Assembly (NCBI GenBank): GCA_963811595.1
Contig: CAWERW010000008.1
Span: 186,001-250,000, forward strand
Direction of reading: 5' to 3'
DNA length: 64,000 nucleotides
From: DASQFQ01 sp963811595
GTDB taxonomy: Bacteria > Actinomycetota > Thermoleophilia > Solirubrobacterales > Solirubrobacteraceae
In this document: positions 15,878 through 24,071 of the stretch, piece by piece
Numbering within the stretch: position 1 is the stretch's first letter
Layout: each line of letters opens with the position of its first letter
Position numbers and translations under genes: made by a program
Notes under the pieces: model-generated
The model's input: the letters and a program-made list of their open reading frames with translations, nothing else
What the model was told of the DNA's origin: nothing
The model's database searches: none

Positions 15878-17188
15878 TCACCGCATCCGCACCCTCAACG
15901 CGTGCGGGTCGGCGCGATCGACGCCGCCCGCATCGACGTTCGCGATCCGTGCGATCGCGCGCAGCTCTCCCCGGCGGCCGCCGGTCTCGACGTCGATGAC
16001 GCCGACGCCCGGCGTGCTGCCCGTCGAGGCGTGGGGGTCGCCCGACAGCGGCAGCGAGCCGCGCAGCGAGACGTAGACGTGCTCGCCGCCGGGCGCGGTG
16101 TCCAGCAGGTCCGGCGACGGGTCGTCGCTGAGCGCGCCGCTGAGCGGGAACTCGCCGACCATCCGGTCGGTCTTCGTCGCGATCACGACCACGCGGTTGC
16201 CCATGCGGTCGGCCACCCACAGGTAGCGGCCGTGCTTGGTCAGCGTCGCGCCGTGCGAGTCCCCGTGCTCCTGGTCGTCCAGGCTCACGACCAGCTTCGG
16301 CGCCGGCGTGTTGGCGCCCGGCGGGAAGCAGATCAACCCGCCCGCGGCGGCGCGGAAGTGGTCGAGGTCGAACGCGTAGACGTCGAACTCGGACATGTTG
16401 CCCGCCGTGCCGCCGCCCGAGTTGACGTACATCTTGCCGTCGCTCTCGAGCCCGCCGCAGCCGTTGCCGTGGATCGTCTCCTTGTCGTACTCGGCGACGA
16501 TCCGCATCGGCGAGCTGCGCGGGTCGAGCACGAACATGCCGCCGCCGCGGAGCGTGATGAACGCCAGCTTGCTCGACGAGTCGACCAAGGGGCAGATCGG
16601 CGCGTTGTCGGGCCGCAGCGCCGGATCCTGCCGCGGCGCGCCGCTCGGCGTCGTGCCGGTCGCGAGGTCCAGCGTCGCCTCCGGCTCGAGCCGGAACGTG
16701 TTGGTGCTGTAGTCGGTCGCGATCCGCTGCACGAGCTTGCCGTTCTGGTTGGCGACGATCACGAACGACTCGTCGGGGGCCGGGACGGCCGCGTGCGCCT
16801 GCAGGCCGACGTCGAGGCACGCCAGCGGCTTGCGCCGCCGGGCGTCGAGGAACAGCACGTGGCCCGACGCGACGAACGAGAGCACCGCGTGCGAGCGCGC
16901 GGTGTTGAACAGCAGCATGTGCGGCCGCACCGGCTCGCTGCCGGTCTGGGCCACGCAAAGCTCCTTCGCGGCCCCGCCGAGGTCGATGCGCTCGGGCTTC
17001 GCCTCGCCCGGCTTGCGGCCCTCGAGCTCGCGGCCGTCGTAGACGTACAGCGCGCCGCCGCTCGTGGTGCCGTTGGTGTTGGACTGGTCGACCGCCCAGA
17101 CCTCGTGGCCGCGCTCGCCGGAGCCGCCGGCGGCCGCGACGCCCGCGGCGGCCAGTACGAGGACCAGCGCTGCGAGCAGGGTCCTCAT
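15878..17188 (-). CDS. Secreted YncE/selenium-binding-like beta-propeller protein
   Basis: 436 aa with a signal peptide (RTLLAALVLVLAAAGVAAA). Repeated blade-like units (VWAVDQSNTN, VLFLDARRRKPLACLD, FVIVANQNGKLVQRI, YLWVADRMGNRVVVI, GVIDVETGG) indicate a seven- or eight-bladed propeller. CLD, HGNGCGGLE and HGDSHGATL contain Cys/His that could bind metal. I do not recognise a characterised ortholog. Its ATG overlaps the stop of the rhodanese gene (ATGA), so the two are co-expressed and the role may involve sulfur or thiol chemistry outside the cell. This functional link is context only. Confidence 0.6.
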   Translation of the reverse strand: MRTLLAALVLVLAAAGVAAAGGSGERGHEVWAVDQSNTNGTTSGGALYVYDGRELEGRKPGEAKPERIDLGGAAKELCVAQTGSEPVRPHMLLFNTARSHAVLSFVASGHVLFLDARRRKPLACLDVGLQAHAAVPAPDESFVIVANQNGKLVQRIATDYSTNTFRLEPEATLDLATGTTPSGAPRQDPALRPDNAPICPLVDSSSKLAFITLRGGGMFVLDPRSSPMRIVAEYDKETIHGNGCGGLESDGKMYVNSGGGTAGNMSEFDVYAFDLDHFRAAAGGLICFPPGANTPAPKLVVSLDDQEHGDSHGATLTKHGRYLWVADRMGNRVVVIATKTDRMVGEFPLSGALSDDPSPDLLDTAPGGEHVYVSLRGSLPLSGDPHASTGSTPGVGVIDVETGGRRGELRAIARIANVDAGGVDRADPHALRVRMR

Positions 17189-18027
17189 GCGCCCGTCTCG
17201 ATCGGGACGCCGACGAGGTTGCCCCACTCCGTCCAGGAGCCGTCGTAGTTCTTGACGTCGGGGTGGCCGAGCAGCTCGTGCAGCACGAACCAGGTGTGGG
17301 CGGAGCGCTCGCCGATGCGGCAGTAGGCGATGATCGGGTCGCCGTTGAGCACCTGCTTGTCGCGGTAGAGCTGCTCGAGCTCGCCCGCCGGCTTGAACGT
17401 GCCGTCCTCCCGCACGGCCTGCGCCCACGGCACCGACGCCGCGCCGGGGATGTGGCCGGCGCGCTGGGCGCCCTCCTGCTCGTAGCCCGGCATCGCGATC
17501 AGCTCGCCCGAGTACTCCTTCGGAGAGCGCACGTCGACGAGCCGGGTGTCGGTCTCGAGCGCCGCCATCACCTCGCCGCGCAGCGCGCGGATGGCGTCGT
17601 CGCCGGGCTGGGCGGTGAACGTCGCGGGCGCGTGGCCCGGCGCGTCGGTCGTCGTCGGCCGGCCCTCGGCGATCCACTTCTCGCGCGGCCCGTTGAGCAG
17701 CTTGACCCGGTCGTGGCCGTAGTACTTGAGGTACCAGTAGGTGTAGGCGGCGAACCAGTTGTTGCGATCGCCGTAGAGCACGATCAGGTGCTCGTCCGAG
17801 ACCCCGTGCGAGCCGAACAGGTCGCCGAACGCCTCGGGGCCGAGGAACTCGCGCCGCACCTGATCCTGCAGGTCGGCCTTCCAGTCGAACCCGATCGCCC
17901 CGGGGATGTGCCGCTCGGCGTAGAGCGCCGGGTTCTCGTCGACCTCGACGATGCGAACGCCGGGATCGCTCAGGTGCGCCTCGAGCCAGTCGGTCTCGAC
18001 CAGCACGTCCTTCGCGTATGTGGTCAT
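17185..18027 (-). CDS. Thiosulfate/3-mercaptopyruvate sulfurtransferase (tandem rhodanese)
   Basis: 280 aa with two rhodanese domains. The N-terminal one (residues 5-130) lacks the active Cys, with YGDRNNWFA at that place. The C-terminal one carries the loop CRIGERS near residue 240. The enzyme moves sulfane sulfur to cyanide or thiols, and CRxGxR loops are typical of thiosulfate-type enzymes. The ATG at 18027 has GGAGGG 8 nt upstream. The start faces the SARP regulator across 71 bp that contain three 11-bp-spaced heptamers, so it is a possible target of that regulator. The propeller gene follows with an ATGA overlap. Confidence 0.88.
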   Translation of the reverse strand: MTTYAKDVLVETDWLEAHLSDPGVRIVEVDENPALYAERHIPGAIGFDWKADLQDQVRREFLGPEAFGDLFGSHGVSDEHLIVLYGDRNNWFAAYTYWYLKYYGHDRVKLLNGPREKWIAEGRPTTTDAPGHAPATFTAQPGDDAIRALRGEVMAALETDTRLVDVRSPKEYSGELIAMPGYEQEGAQRAGHIPGAASVPWAQAVREDGTFKPAGELEQLYRDKQVLNGDPIIAYCRIGERSAHTWFVLHELLGHPDVKNYDGSWTEWGNLVGVPIETGA

Positions 18028-18049
18028 GCGCGGCACCCTCCGCCGCGAC

Positions 18050-18082
18050 CCCTGCGAAAACCCTGCAAGAACCCTGCACCAG
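18050..18082 (+). promoter_or_regulatory. Three heptameric direct repeats at 11-bp spacing (SARP-box arrangement)
   Basis: CCCTGCG (18050-18056), CCCTGCA (18061-18067) and CCCTGCA (18072-18078) are separated by A-rich 4-nt spacers, so they lie one helical turn apart. The last repeat ends 8 nt before TAGGCT (18087-18092), which ends 6 nt before the ATG of the SARP gene. Heptamers with 4-nt spacers and an 8-bp gap to the -10 are the known architecture of SARP-activated promoters, which suggests autoactivation. Confidence 0.7.
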
Positions 18083-18098
18083 GAACTAGGCTCGCGCC

Positions 18099-21000
18099 AT
18101 GAGGGCGGAGGCTGGGACGGCCGTCCGGCTCTGCGGTCCCCTCCGGGTCGAGCTCGAGGGGCGAGAGGTCGCGCTGCCCGCGCGCCAGGGGCGCCTCCTG
18201 TTCGCCTGCCTCGTGGTCAACCGCCGGCGCGGCGTGCCGCGCGACGAGCTGATCGAGCTGCTGTGGCCCGGACGCCCGCCCGGCGACCCGGGCGAGACGC
18301 TGAGCGCGCTGCTGTCGCGCCTGCGCCGAGCCGCCGGGCCCGGCGTCGTCACGGGCCGCCGCGAGCTGCGCGTCGCGCTGCCCGCGGGCGCGTGGGTGGA
18401 CCTCGAGGCCGCGCACGAGGGCGTCGCGGCGGCGGAGGCGGCGCTCGCGCGGCGCGACCTTCCCGCCGCGCTCGACGCCGCCCGCGACGCGGCCGGGATC
18501 GTCGCCGGCGGCTTCCTCCCCGGCGACGACGCGCCGTGGATCGACGGCATGCGCCGCGAGGTCGAGGACCTGCGGCTGCGCGCGCTGGAGGCGCTCGCGG
18601 AGGCCGCCGCCGGCGCGGGCGGCCCGCACCTCGCGGCGGCCGAGGAGGCGGCGCGCGCGCTCGTCGAGGCGGCGCCGTTCCGGGAGTCGGGCCACCGCCT
18701 GCTGATGACCGCGCTGGCGGCGCGCGGCAACGTCGCGGAGGCGCTGCGCGCCTACGACGACCTGCGCGTGCGGCTGCGCGACGAGCTCGGCGCGGCGCCG
18801 GGGAGCGACGTGCAGGCGCTGCACGCCGAGCTGCTGCGCGCGGGGGCGCGCCCCGCGCCGCCCGCGCCGGCGCGGCAGGAGCGCAAGCTCGTGACCGCGC
18901 TGTGGGTCGAGCTCGCCACCACGTCCGTCGATCCCGAGGACCTCGCGCCGCTGCGCGCGCGGCTCGAGCGCGAGGCCGGGACGGTGCTCGCGCGCCACGG
19001 CGCGACGGTGCGCGAGCCCGGCGACGGCACGCTGACCGCGCTCTTCGGCGTGCCGGTCGCCCACGAGGACGACGCCGAGCGCGCGGTCGCGGCCGCGCGC
19101 GAGCTGTGCGGCAGCGGCCTCGCCGCGCGCGCGGGCGTCGCCACCGGCGAGGCGCTCGTGTCGCTCGGCGGCGAGCGGCCCGAGGCGACCGGGATGCCGA
19201 CGAGCACCGCGGCGCGGCTCGGCGCCGCCGCCGCGCCGGGCACGGAGTCGATCGACGAGGCGACCCGGCGCGCGATGCGCAGCGGGCGCGCGCCGGGGCC
19301 GGCGCGCTTCGTCGGCCGCGAGCGCGAGCTCGCGCAGCTCGAGGCCCTGCACGCCGCCGCCGTCGAGGAGGGCCGGCCGCGGCTCGTCACGATCGTCGGC
19401 CAGGCCGGGCTCGGCAAGACGCGCCTGCTCGAGGAGCTGATCGAGCGCGTCGAGGGCGCCGGCACCGCGGTCTTCCGCGGCCGCTGCCTGCCCTACGGCG
19501 AGGGCATCACCTACTGGGCGCTGCGCGAGATCCTGTGGGAGGCGGCCAGGATCCGGCTCGACGACGGCGCAGCCGCGACCGCGCGCAAGCTCGCCGACCT
19601 CGTCGGGCACGTGCTCGGGGAGGGCGCCGGCGCCGGCCGCGTCGCCGCCGCGCTCGCCGCCGGCGCCGGCATCACGCTCGCGTTCGACCCGCTCGGCGAC
19701 GCGTCGCCCGAGACGGTCCACGAGGAGATCCGGCTCGCGTGGCCGCGCTTCGCCGACGCGCTCGCGGCGCGCGGGCCGACGCTGATCGCGATCGAGGACC
19801 TGCACCACGCGGAGCCGCCGCTGCTCGACATGATCGAGGCGATCCACGCGCGCGCCGAGCACGCGCTGCTGCTCGCGGTCACGGCGCGGCCCGAGCTGGC
19901 GGAGATCCGCGGCGGCTGGGGCTACCGGCCCGGGATGTCGCAGGTCGTGCTCGAGCCGCTGGCTCCGCCCGCCGCCCGCGCGCTCGCCGAGGAGCTGCTG
20001 CCCGGCCGCGCCGGCGAGGTCACCGAGCGCGCCGAGGGCAACCCGTTCTTCGCCGAGGAGATCGCGCGCCACCTCGAGTCCGAGCCCGGCGCGGCGATCC
20101 CGCACACGGTGCGTGCACTCGTGGCGGCCCGCATCGACGCGCTGCCGGCCGCGGAGAAGCAGGTCCTGCTCCAGGCGGCCGCGATCGGCCGCACGTTCTG
20201 GGCCGCGGCGCTGCCAGCCGACGTGGCGCTCGGCCCCGTCCTGCGCTCGCTCGAGGATCGCGGCTTCGTGATCACGCGCGCGCCGTCACAGCTCCCGGGC
20301 CAGCGCGAGCTGCGCTTCGTGCACGGGCTCACCCGCGACGTCGCCTACCACGCGCTGCCGCGGGGCGAGCGCACGCGCGCGCACGCCGTCGCCGCCCGCT
20401 GGATCGCCGGCCTGGCCGGCGACCGCCGCGACGAGTTCGTGGAGCTGCTCGCCTACCACTACGAGGCGGCGGCGCCCTCCGGCGACGACGAGCTGCGCGC
20501 CGAGGCGGTGCGCGCGCTCGTCGAGGCGGGCCACGCCGCCCGCCGCCGGCTCGCGACGACGGCGGCGCTGCGCTTCGCCGACCGCGCGGCGGCGCTGGCG
20601 GCCGCCGTCGGCGAACGGCTCGCGGTGCTCGAGCTGCGAGCCCGCTCGTGGCACGCCGCGGTGCAGGGGGACGAGGCGCTCGCCACCTACCTCGAGGCCA
20701 TCGACGTGGCACGCAGGCTCGGCGACCGCGAGGCGGTGTCGCGGCTGCGCGCACTCGCCACGCTGCTCTGCGTCCGCTACCAGGGCGCGTTCGAGCGCGA
20801 CACCTGGCAGGCGCAGGCCGCCGACCTCGTCGAGGAAGGGCTCGCCGAGATCGGCGGGGACGCCGAGACGTTCGAGACCGGCGCGCTCCTGGTCGGCCGC
20901 TCCTGGGGCGTGGCCGGCTGGCGCGGCGTCGAGCTGACCGACCTGCCCGGGGCCAAGCGGGACGCGCTGCGCGCCGTCGAGATCGCGCAGGCGATCGGCT

Positions 21001-22007
21001 CGGAGCTGCTGCACGCCGTCGCGCTCGAGGGCCTCACCTGGCTCACGTTCGAGGAAGGTCACGCCGAGGCGGCCGAGCTCGGCGAGCGCCACCTGCACGC
21101 CGCGGCGACGCTGGGCGACCGGCTCGAGGCGCACGAGAGCCTGACCGTGGCGACGATCTGCTTCGTCCACGCCGGGCGCTTCGCCGCCGCGCGCCGCGCA
21201 GCCGCGGAGGCGACGCGCGAAGCCGCCGGCCTCAGCCCACACCGCGCGCTGCACGCAGCGGCCGCGGCCACGATGGCGCTGGCGCGCGCCGGCCGGCTCG
21301 AGGAGCTGCTCGCCGCGACGAGCACGGTGGCCGAGCTCGCTGACGCCGAGGGCGAGCGGATCTGCATGACCGGCCTGATGGCGATCGCGGGGCGCTGCCT
21401 GGCGCTGCACGAGGCCGGGGATCAGGGCTCGGCCGAGGCGCTCGCGCTGCTGCGGCGGCTGGCGCCGACCGCGCGCGCGATGGGCGGCTGGGGCTACGCG
21501 GTGGCGGAGATCGTGCGGCCGCTGGTGCCGCCGGAGGAGACCGAGCAGCGTCTCGCACGCGGGGTGACGCGCTCCGGCGCTGGGGCGCAGGTCAACCGGC
21601 TCCGCGTCGAGCTGCCGCTGGTGGCGCTGGCCGGCGACCGGGAGCGGCTCGCTCCGCTGCTCGCCCACGCGCGGGCGCTGTCGGCCCCCGCGGGCTCGCC
21701 GGCGCTCGCGCTGATCGCCGACTGGGCCGAGGGCGTGCGGCTGGCGGCTGACGGGCGGACGGCGGAGGCGCTCGAGCGCGCCGTGCCCGCGTGCTCGGCG
21801 CTCGAGGCGCACGGCGAGCGCTACACCGCCGGGCGCCTGCTCGCGGATCTGCTCGCGCGGCTCGGGAGCGCCGCGCCGGCCGAGCTGGCGACGAGCGCCG
21901 CGGCGCGACCTCGAGGCGCTGGGCGCCCACGCCAGCGCCGCGACGGCCCGCGCGGCCTCCGGGCGCTGACTATCCTGCGCCACCGTGTCCCTGGCCGCGC
22001 TGCGTGA
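18099..22007 (+). CDS. SARP/BTAD-family regulator with degenerate cyclase-like domain, AAA ATPase and TPR-like C-terminus
   Basis: 1302 codons as read. A winged-helix DNA-binding domain (about 1-95) and BTAD domain (about 100-245, ending ELGAAPGSDVQALHAELLR) are followed by a nucleotide-cyclase-like region (265-395) that lacks the metal-binding Asp at the usual place (TALWVELATTS). An AAA/NACHT-type ATPase comes next, with Walker A GQAGLGKTR at about 434 and a Walker B-like LIAIEDLHH, then a long helical TPR-like region. Such proteins act as ATP-dependent transcription activators. The last 35 or so residues (from about nt 21904) look out of frame: shifting by one base gives DLEALGAHASAATARAASGR and a stop at 21967-21969, just before the next gene. 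Divergent from the rhodanese gene. Confidence 0.85.
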   Translation: MRAEAGTAVRLCGPLRVELEGREVALPARQGRLLFACLVVNRRRGVPRDELIELLWPGRPPGDPGETLSALLSRLRRAAGPGVVTGRRELRVALPAGAWVDLEAAHEGVAAAEAALARRDLPAALDAARDAAGIVAGGFLPGDDAPWIDGMRREVEDLRLRALEALAEAAAGAGGPHLAAAEEAARALVEAAPFRESGHRLLMTALAARGNVAEALRAYDDLRVRLRDELGAAPGSDVQALHAELLRAGARPAPPAPARQERKLVTALWVELATTSVDPEDLAPLRARLEREAGTVLARHGATVREPGDGTLTALFGVPVAHEDDAERAVAAARELCGSGLAARAGVATGEALVSLGGERPEATGMPTSTAARLGAAAAPGTESIDEATRRAMRSGRAPGPARFVGRERELAQLEALHAAAVEEGRPRLVTIVGQAGLGKTRLLEELIERVEGAGTAVFRGRCLPYGEGITYWALREILWEAARIRLDDGAAATARKLADLVGHVLGEGAGAGRVAAALAAGAGITLAFDPLGDASPETVHEEIRLAWPRFADALAARGPTLIAIEDLHHAEPPLLDMIEAIHARAEHALLLAVTARPELAEIRGGWGYRPGMSQVVLEPLAPPAARALAEELLPGRAGEVTERAEGNPFFAEEIARHLESEPGAAIPHTVRALVAARIDALPAAEKQVLLQAAAIGRTFWAAALPADVALGPVLRSLEDRGFVITRAPSQLPGQRELRFVHGLTRDVAYHALPRGERTRAHAVAARWIAGLAGDRRDEFVELLAYHYEAAAPSGDDELRAEAVRALVEAGHAARRRLATTAALRFADRAAALAAAVGERLAVLELRARSWHAAVQGDEALATYLEAIDVARRLGDREAVSRLRALATLLCVRYQGAFERDTWQAQAADLVEEGLAEIGGDAETFETGALLVGRSWGVAGWRGVELTDLPGAKRDALRAVEIAQAIGSELLHAVALEGLTWLTFEEGHAEAAELGERHLHAAATLGDRLEAHESLTVATICFVHAGRFAAARRAAAEATREAAGLSPHRALHAAAAATMALARAGRLEELLAATSTVAELADAEGERICMTGLMAIAGRCLALHEAGDQGSAEALALLRRLAPTARAMGGWGYAVAEIVRPLVPPEETEQRLARGVTRSGAGAQVNRLRVELPLVALAGDRERLAPLLAHARALSAPAGSPALALIADWAEGVRLAADGRTAEALERAVPACSALEAHGERYTAGRLLADLLARLGSAAPAELATSAAARPRGAGRPRQRRDGPRGLRALTILRHRVPGRAA

Positions 22008-23055
22008 GCAGTACCCGATCCTCGAGCGGGTCGCGTACCTCAACGCGGGCAGCACCGGGCCGGTCGCGCGCGCCGCGCAGGAGTCCGCCGCCCGCGAGCT
22101 GGCCGCCGAGGTCGAGGAGGGCCGCGGGTACCCGCACTTCGAGCGCCGCTTCGAGCTGATGGCCGCGCTCCGCGAGGGCTACGCGGAGCTGCTCGGCTGT
22201 GACGTCGCCGACCTCGCGCTCAGCACGTCGACGAGCGAGGGGATCGGCAAGGTGCTGGCCGGTCTCGACATCGGCCCCGGCGACGAGATCGTCACCTCCG
22301 ACTCCGAGCATCCGGGCCTCGTCGGGCCGCTGATCGCGGCGCGGGAGCGCGGCGCGGCGATCCGCGCGGTGCCGTTCGCCGAGCTCGCCGACGCGGTCGG
22401 GCCGCAGACGACGCTCGTCGCCTGCTCGCACGTCAACTGGCACAGCGGTGAGATCGCGCCGGCCGCGCTCGCCGACGCCGGCGTGCCGGTGATCCTCGAC
22501 GGCGCCCAGAGCGTGGGCGCGATCCCGGTCGACGTCGTCAAGCTCGGCTGCGCCGCCTTCGCGGGGTCGGGCCAGAAGTGGCTGTGCGGGGCCGACGGCA
22601 CCGGGATGCTCTACCTCACGCCGGAGTTCGGCGAGCGCGTGCGCGCGACCGCGCCCTCCTACATCTCCTTCGAGGACGCCTCGCGCGGCTTCGAGTCGGC
22701 GCTCAAGCCCGACGCCCGCCGCTACGACACACCGTCGCTCGCGCGCGAGGTGGTGGCGCTCAGCCTCGCCGCGCTCGACGTGCTGCGCGCGGCCGACCTC
22801 GCCGCCGTGCTCGCGCACGGGCCGGCCCTCGCCGCGGAGCTCGCCGACCGGCTCGCGAACCGCGGCCTCACGGTCGCTCCGCGCGACCACACGACGCTCG
22901 TGGCGTGGGAGGACGAGGACCCGGAGGCGACGCGCGAGCGCCTCGCCGCCGCGGACATCGTCATCCGCAACCTCCCGGGCACCCCGCTCGTGCGCGCCTC
23001 CGTCGGCGCGTGGTCGAGCGAGGACGACCTCGAGCGGCTATTGGCCGCGCTGTAG
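21985..23055 (+). CDS. Class V aminotransferase-fold PLP enzyme
   Basis: 356 aa with a GTG start. The fold-type I features of the class V family are clear: YLNAGSTGP at the N-terminus, STSEGI for the phosphate-binding turn, ILDGAQSVGAIP with the PLP-ring Asp and Gln, and GSGQKWLCG with the Schiff-base Lys near residue 197. This subgroup includes isopenicillin-N epimerase-like and cysteine desulfurase-like enzymes. The Cys loop of true desulfurases is not evident, so I do not call it SufS. TATCCT lies 8 nt before the GTG. Its 5' end overlaps the SARP frame by 23 bp as read, and its 3' end overlaps the opposite aldo/keto reductase gene by 18 bp. Confidence 0.8.
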   Translation: MSLAALREQYPILERVAYLNAGSTGPVARAAQESAARELAAEVEEGRGYPHFERRFELMAALREGYAELLGCDVADLALSTSTSEGIGKVLAGLDIGPGDEIVTSDSEHPGLVGPLIAARERGAAIRAVPFAELADAVGPQTTLVACSHVNWHSGEIAPAALADAGVPVILDGAQSVGAIPVDVVKLGCAAFAGSGQKWLCGADGTGMLYLTPEFGERVRATAPSYISFEDASRGFESALKPDARRYDTPSLAREVVALSLAALDVLRAADLAAVLAHGPALAAELADRLANRGLTVAPRDHTTLVAWEDEDPEATRERLAAADIVIRNLPGTPLVRASVGAWSSEDDLERLLAAL

Positions 23056-24054
23056 CGGCACGACCACGTCGATGCCGCTCTGCTCGCGCAGCATGCGGTC
23101 GGGGTAGCTCTCCGGGAGCTCGGTCTGCGCCTGCAACCGCTCGCGCTCCTCGGCGCTGAGCGTGACGTCGACGGCGCCGAGCAGGTCCTCCAGCTGCTCG
23201 AACGTGCGCGGGCCGACGATCGGCGACGTCACGCCCTCGACGCCCAGCAGCCATGCGAGCGAGACCTGCGAGACCGTCGCGCCCTTCGCGGTCGCGAGCG
23301 CGCGCGCCTCGTCGACGGCGCGGAAGTTCCGCTCGATCGCGCGGCGCGCCGGCGCCTCCTCGATGTCGTCGGTGGCGTCGCCCATGCGCGAGCCCGGCGG
23401 CGGCGCCTCGTCGCGCGAGTAGCGGCCGGTCAGGAAGCCGGCGCCGAGCGGCCCCCACGGGATCACGGCGAGCCCGGCGGCGCGGCAGAACGGCAGGATC
23501 TCGACCTCGATCGAGCGCTCGATCAGCGAGTACTGCGGCTGCAGCGAGACGAACGGCGACCAGCCGTGGCGGTCCTGCAGCGCGACCGCCCAGGCCAGCA
23601 GCCACGCCGGGAAGTTCGACACGCCGAGCGCGCGCACCTTGCCCGCCCGGACGAGCCCGTCGAGCGCCTCGAGCGAGTCCTCGAGCGGCACGCCGGGATC
23701 GGGCGCGTGCACCTGGTAGAGGTCGATCTCGTCGACGCCGAGGCGGCGCAGGCTCGCGTCGCAGGCGGCGCGGATGCGGTCGGGCGCGAGGCCCGCGCCG
23801 CCGGGGTCGGAGACCGAGAAGCGCAGTTTGGTGGCGAGCACGACGTCGCCGCGGCGGCGGGCGAGCCAGGGCGCGAGCGTCTCCTCCGAGCCGCCGTCGT
23901 CATAGGTGTCGGCGGTGTCGATGAAGTTGCCGCCCGCGTCGAGGAAGCGGTCGAGCATGCGGTGGGACTCCTCGACGGGCGTGCTGGAGCCCATCAGCAT
24001 CGTGCCGAGGCAGAGGCGGGAGACCGTGAAGGGGCCGAGCGGGGCGGTGTCCAT
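23038..24054 (-). CDS. Aldo/keto reductase
   Basis: 338 aa, the normal size. The catalytic tetrad is visible: Asp and Tyr in FIDTADTYDDGG, Lys in VLATKLRF and His in YQVHAPD. The NADPH-binding end carries SPIVGPRTFEQLEDLL. Such oxidoreductases reduce aldehydes or ketones in the cytoplasm, and the substrate is unknown. The ATG at 24054 is preceded by a G-rich stretch. It follows the secreted PD40 protein on the same strand by 17 nt and may be in the same transcript. Its last codons overlap the PLP-enzyme gene. Confidence 0.88.
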   Translation of the reverse strand: MDTAPLGPFTVSRLCLGTMLMGSSTPVEESHRMLDRFLDAGGNFIDTADTYDDGGSEETLAPWLARRRGDVVLATKLRFSVSDPGGAGLAPDRIRAACDASLRRLGVDEIDLYQVHAPDPGVPLEDSLEALDGLVRAGKVRALGVSNFPAWLLAWAVALQDRHGWSPFVSLQPQYSLIERSIEVEILPFCRAAGLAVIPWGPLGAGFLTGRYSRDEAPPPGSRMGDATDDIEEAPARRAIERNFRAVDEARALATAKGATVSQVSLAWLLGVEGVTSPIVGPRTFEQLEDLLGAVDVTLSAEERERLQAQTELPESYPDRMLREQSGIDVVVPLQRGQ

Positions 24055-24071
24055 CCCCCGTTTGTAGCGGC

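Noticed and set aside
18024..20105. Long open frame (693 codons) antisense to the SARP gene
   Set aside because: High GC3 keeps the complementary frame open; the translation is Arg/Gly/Ala-rich low-complexity sequence without any domain, while the opposite strand gives a full BTAD-AAA protein.
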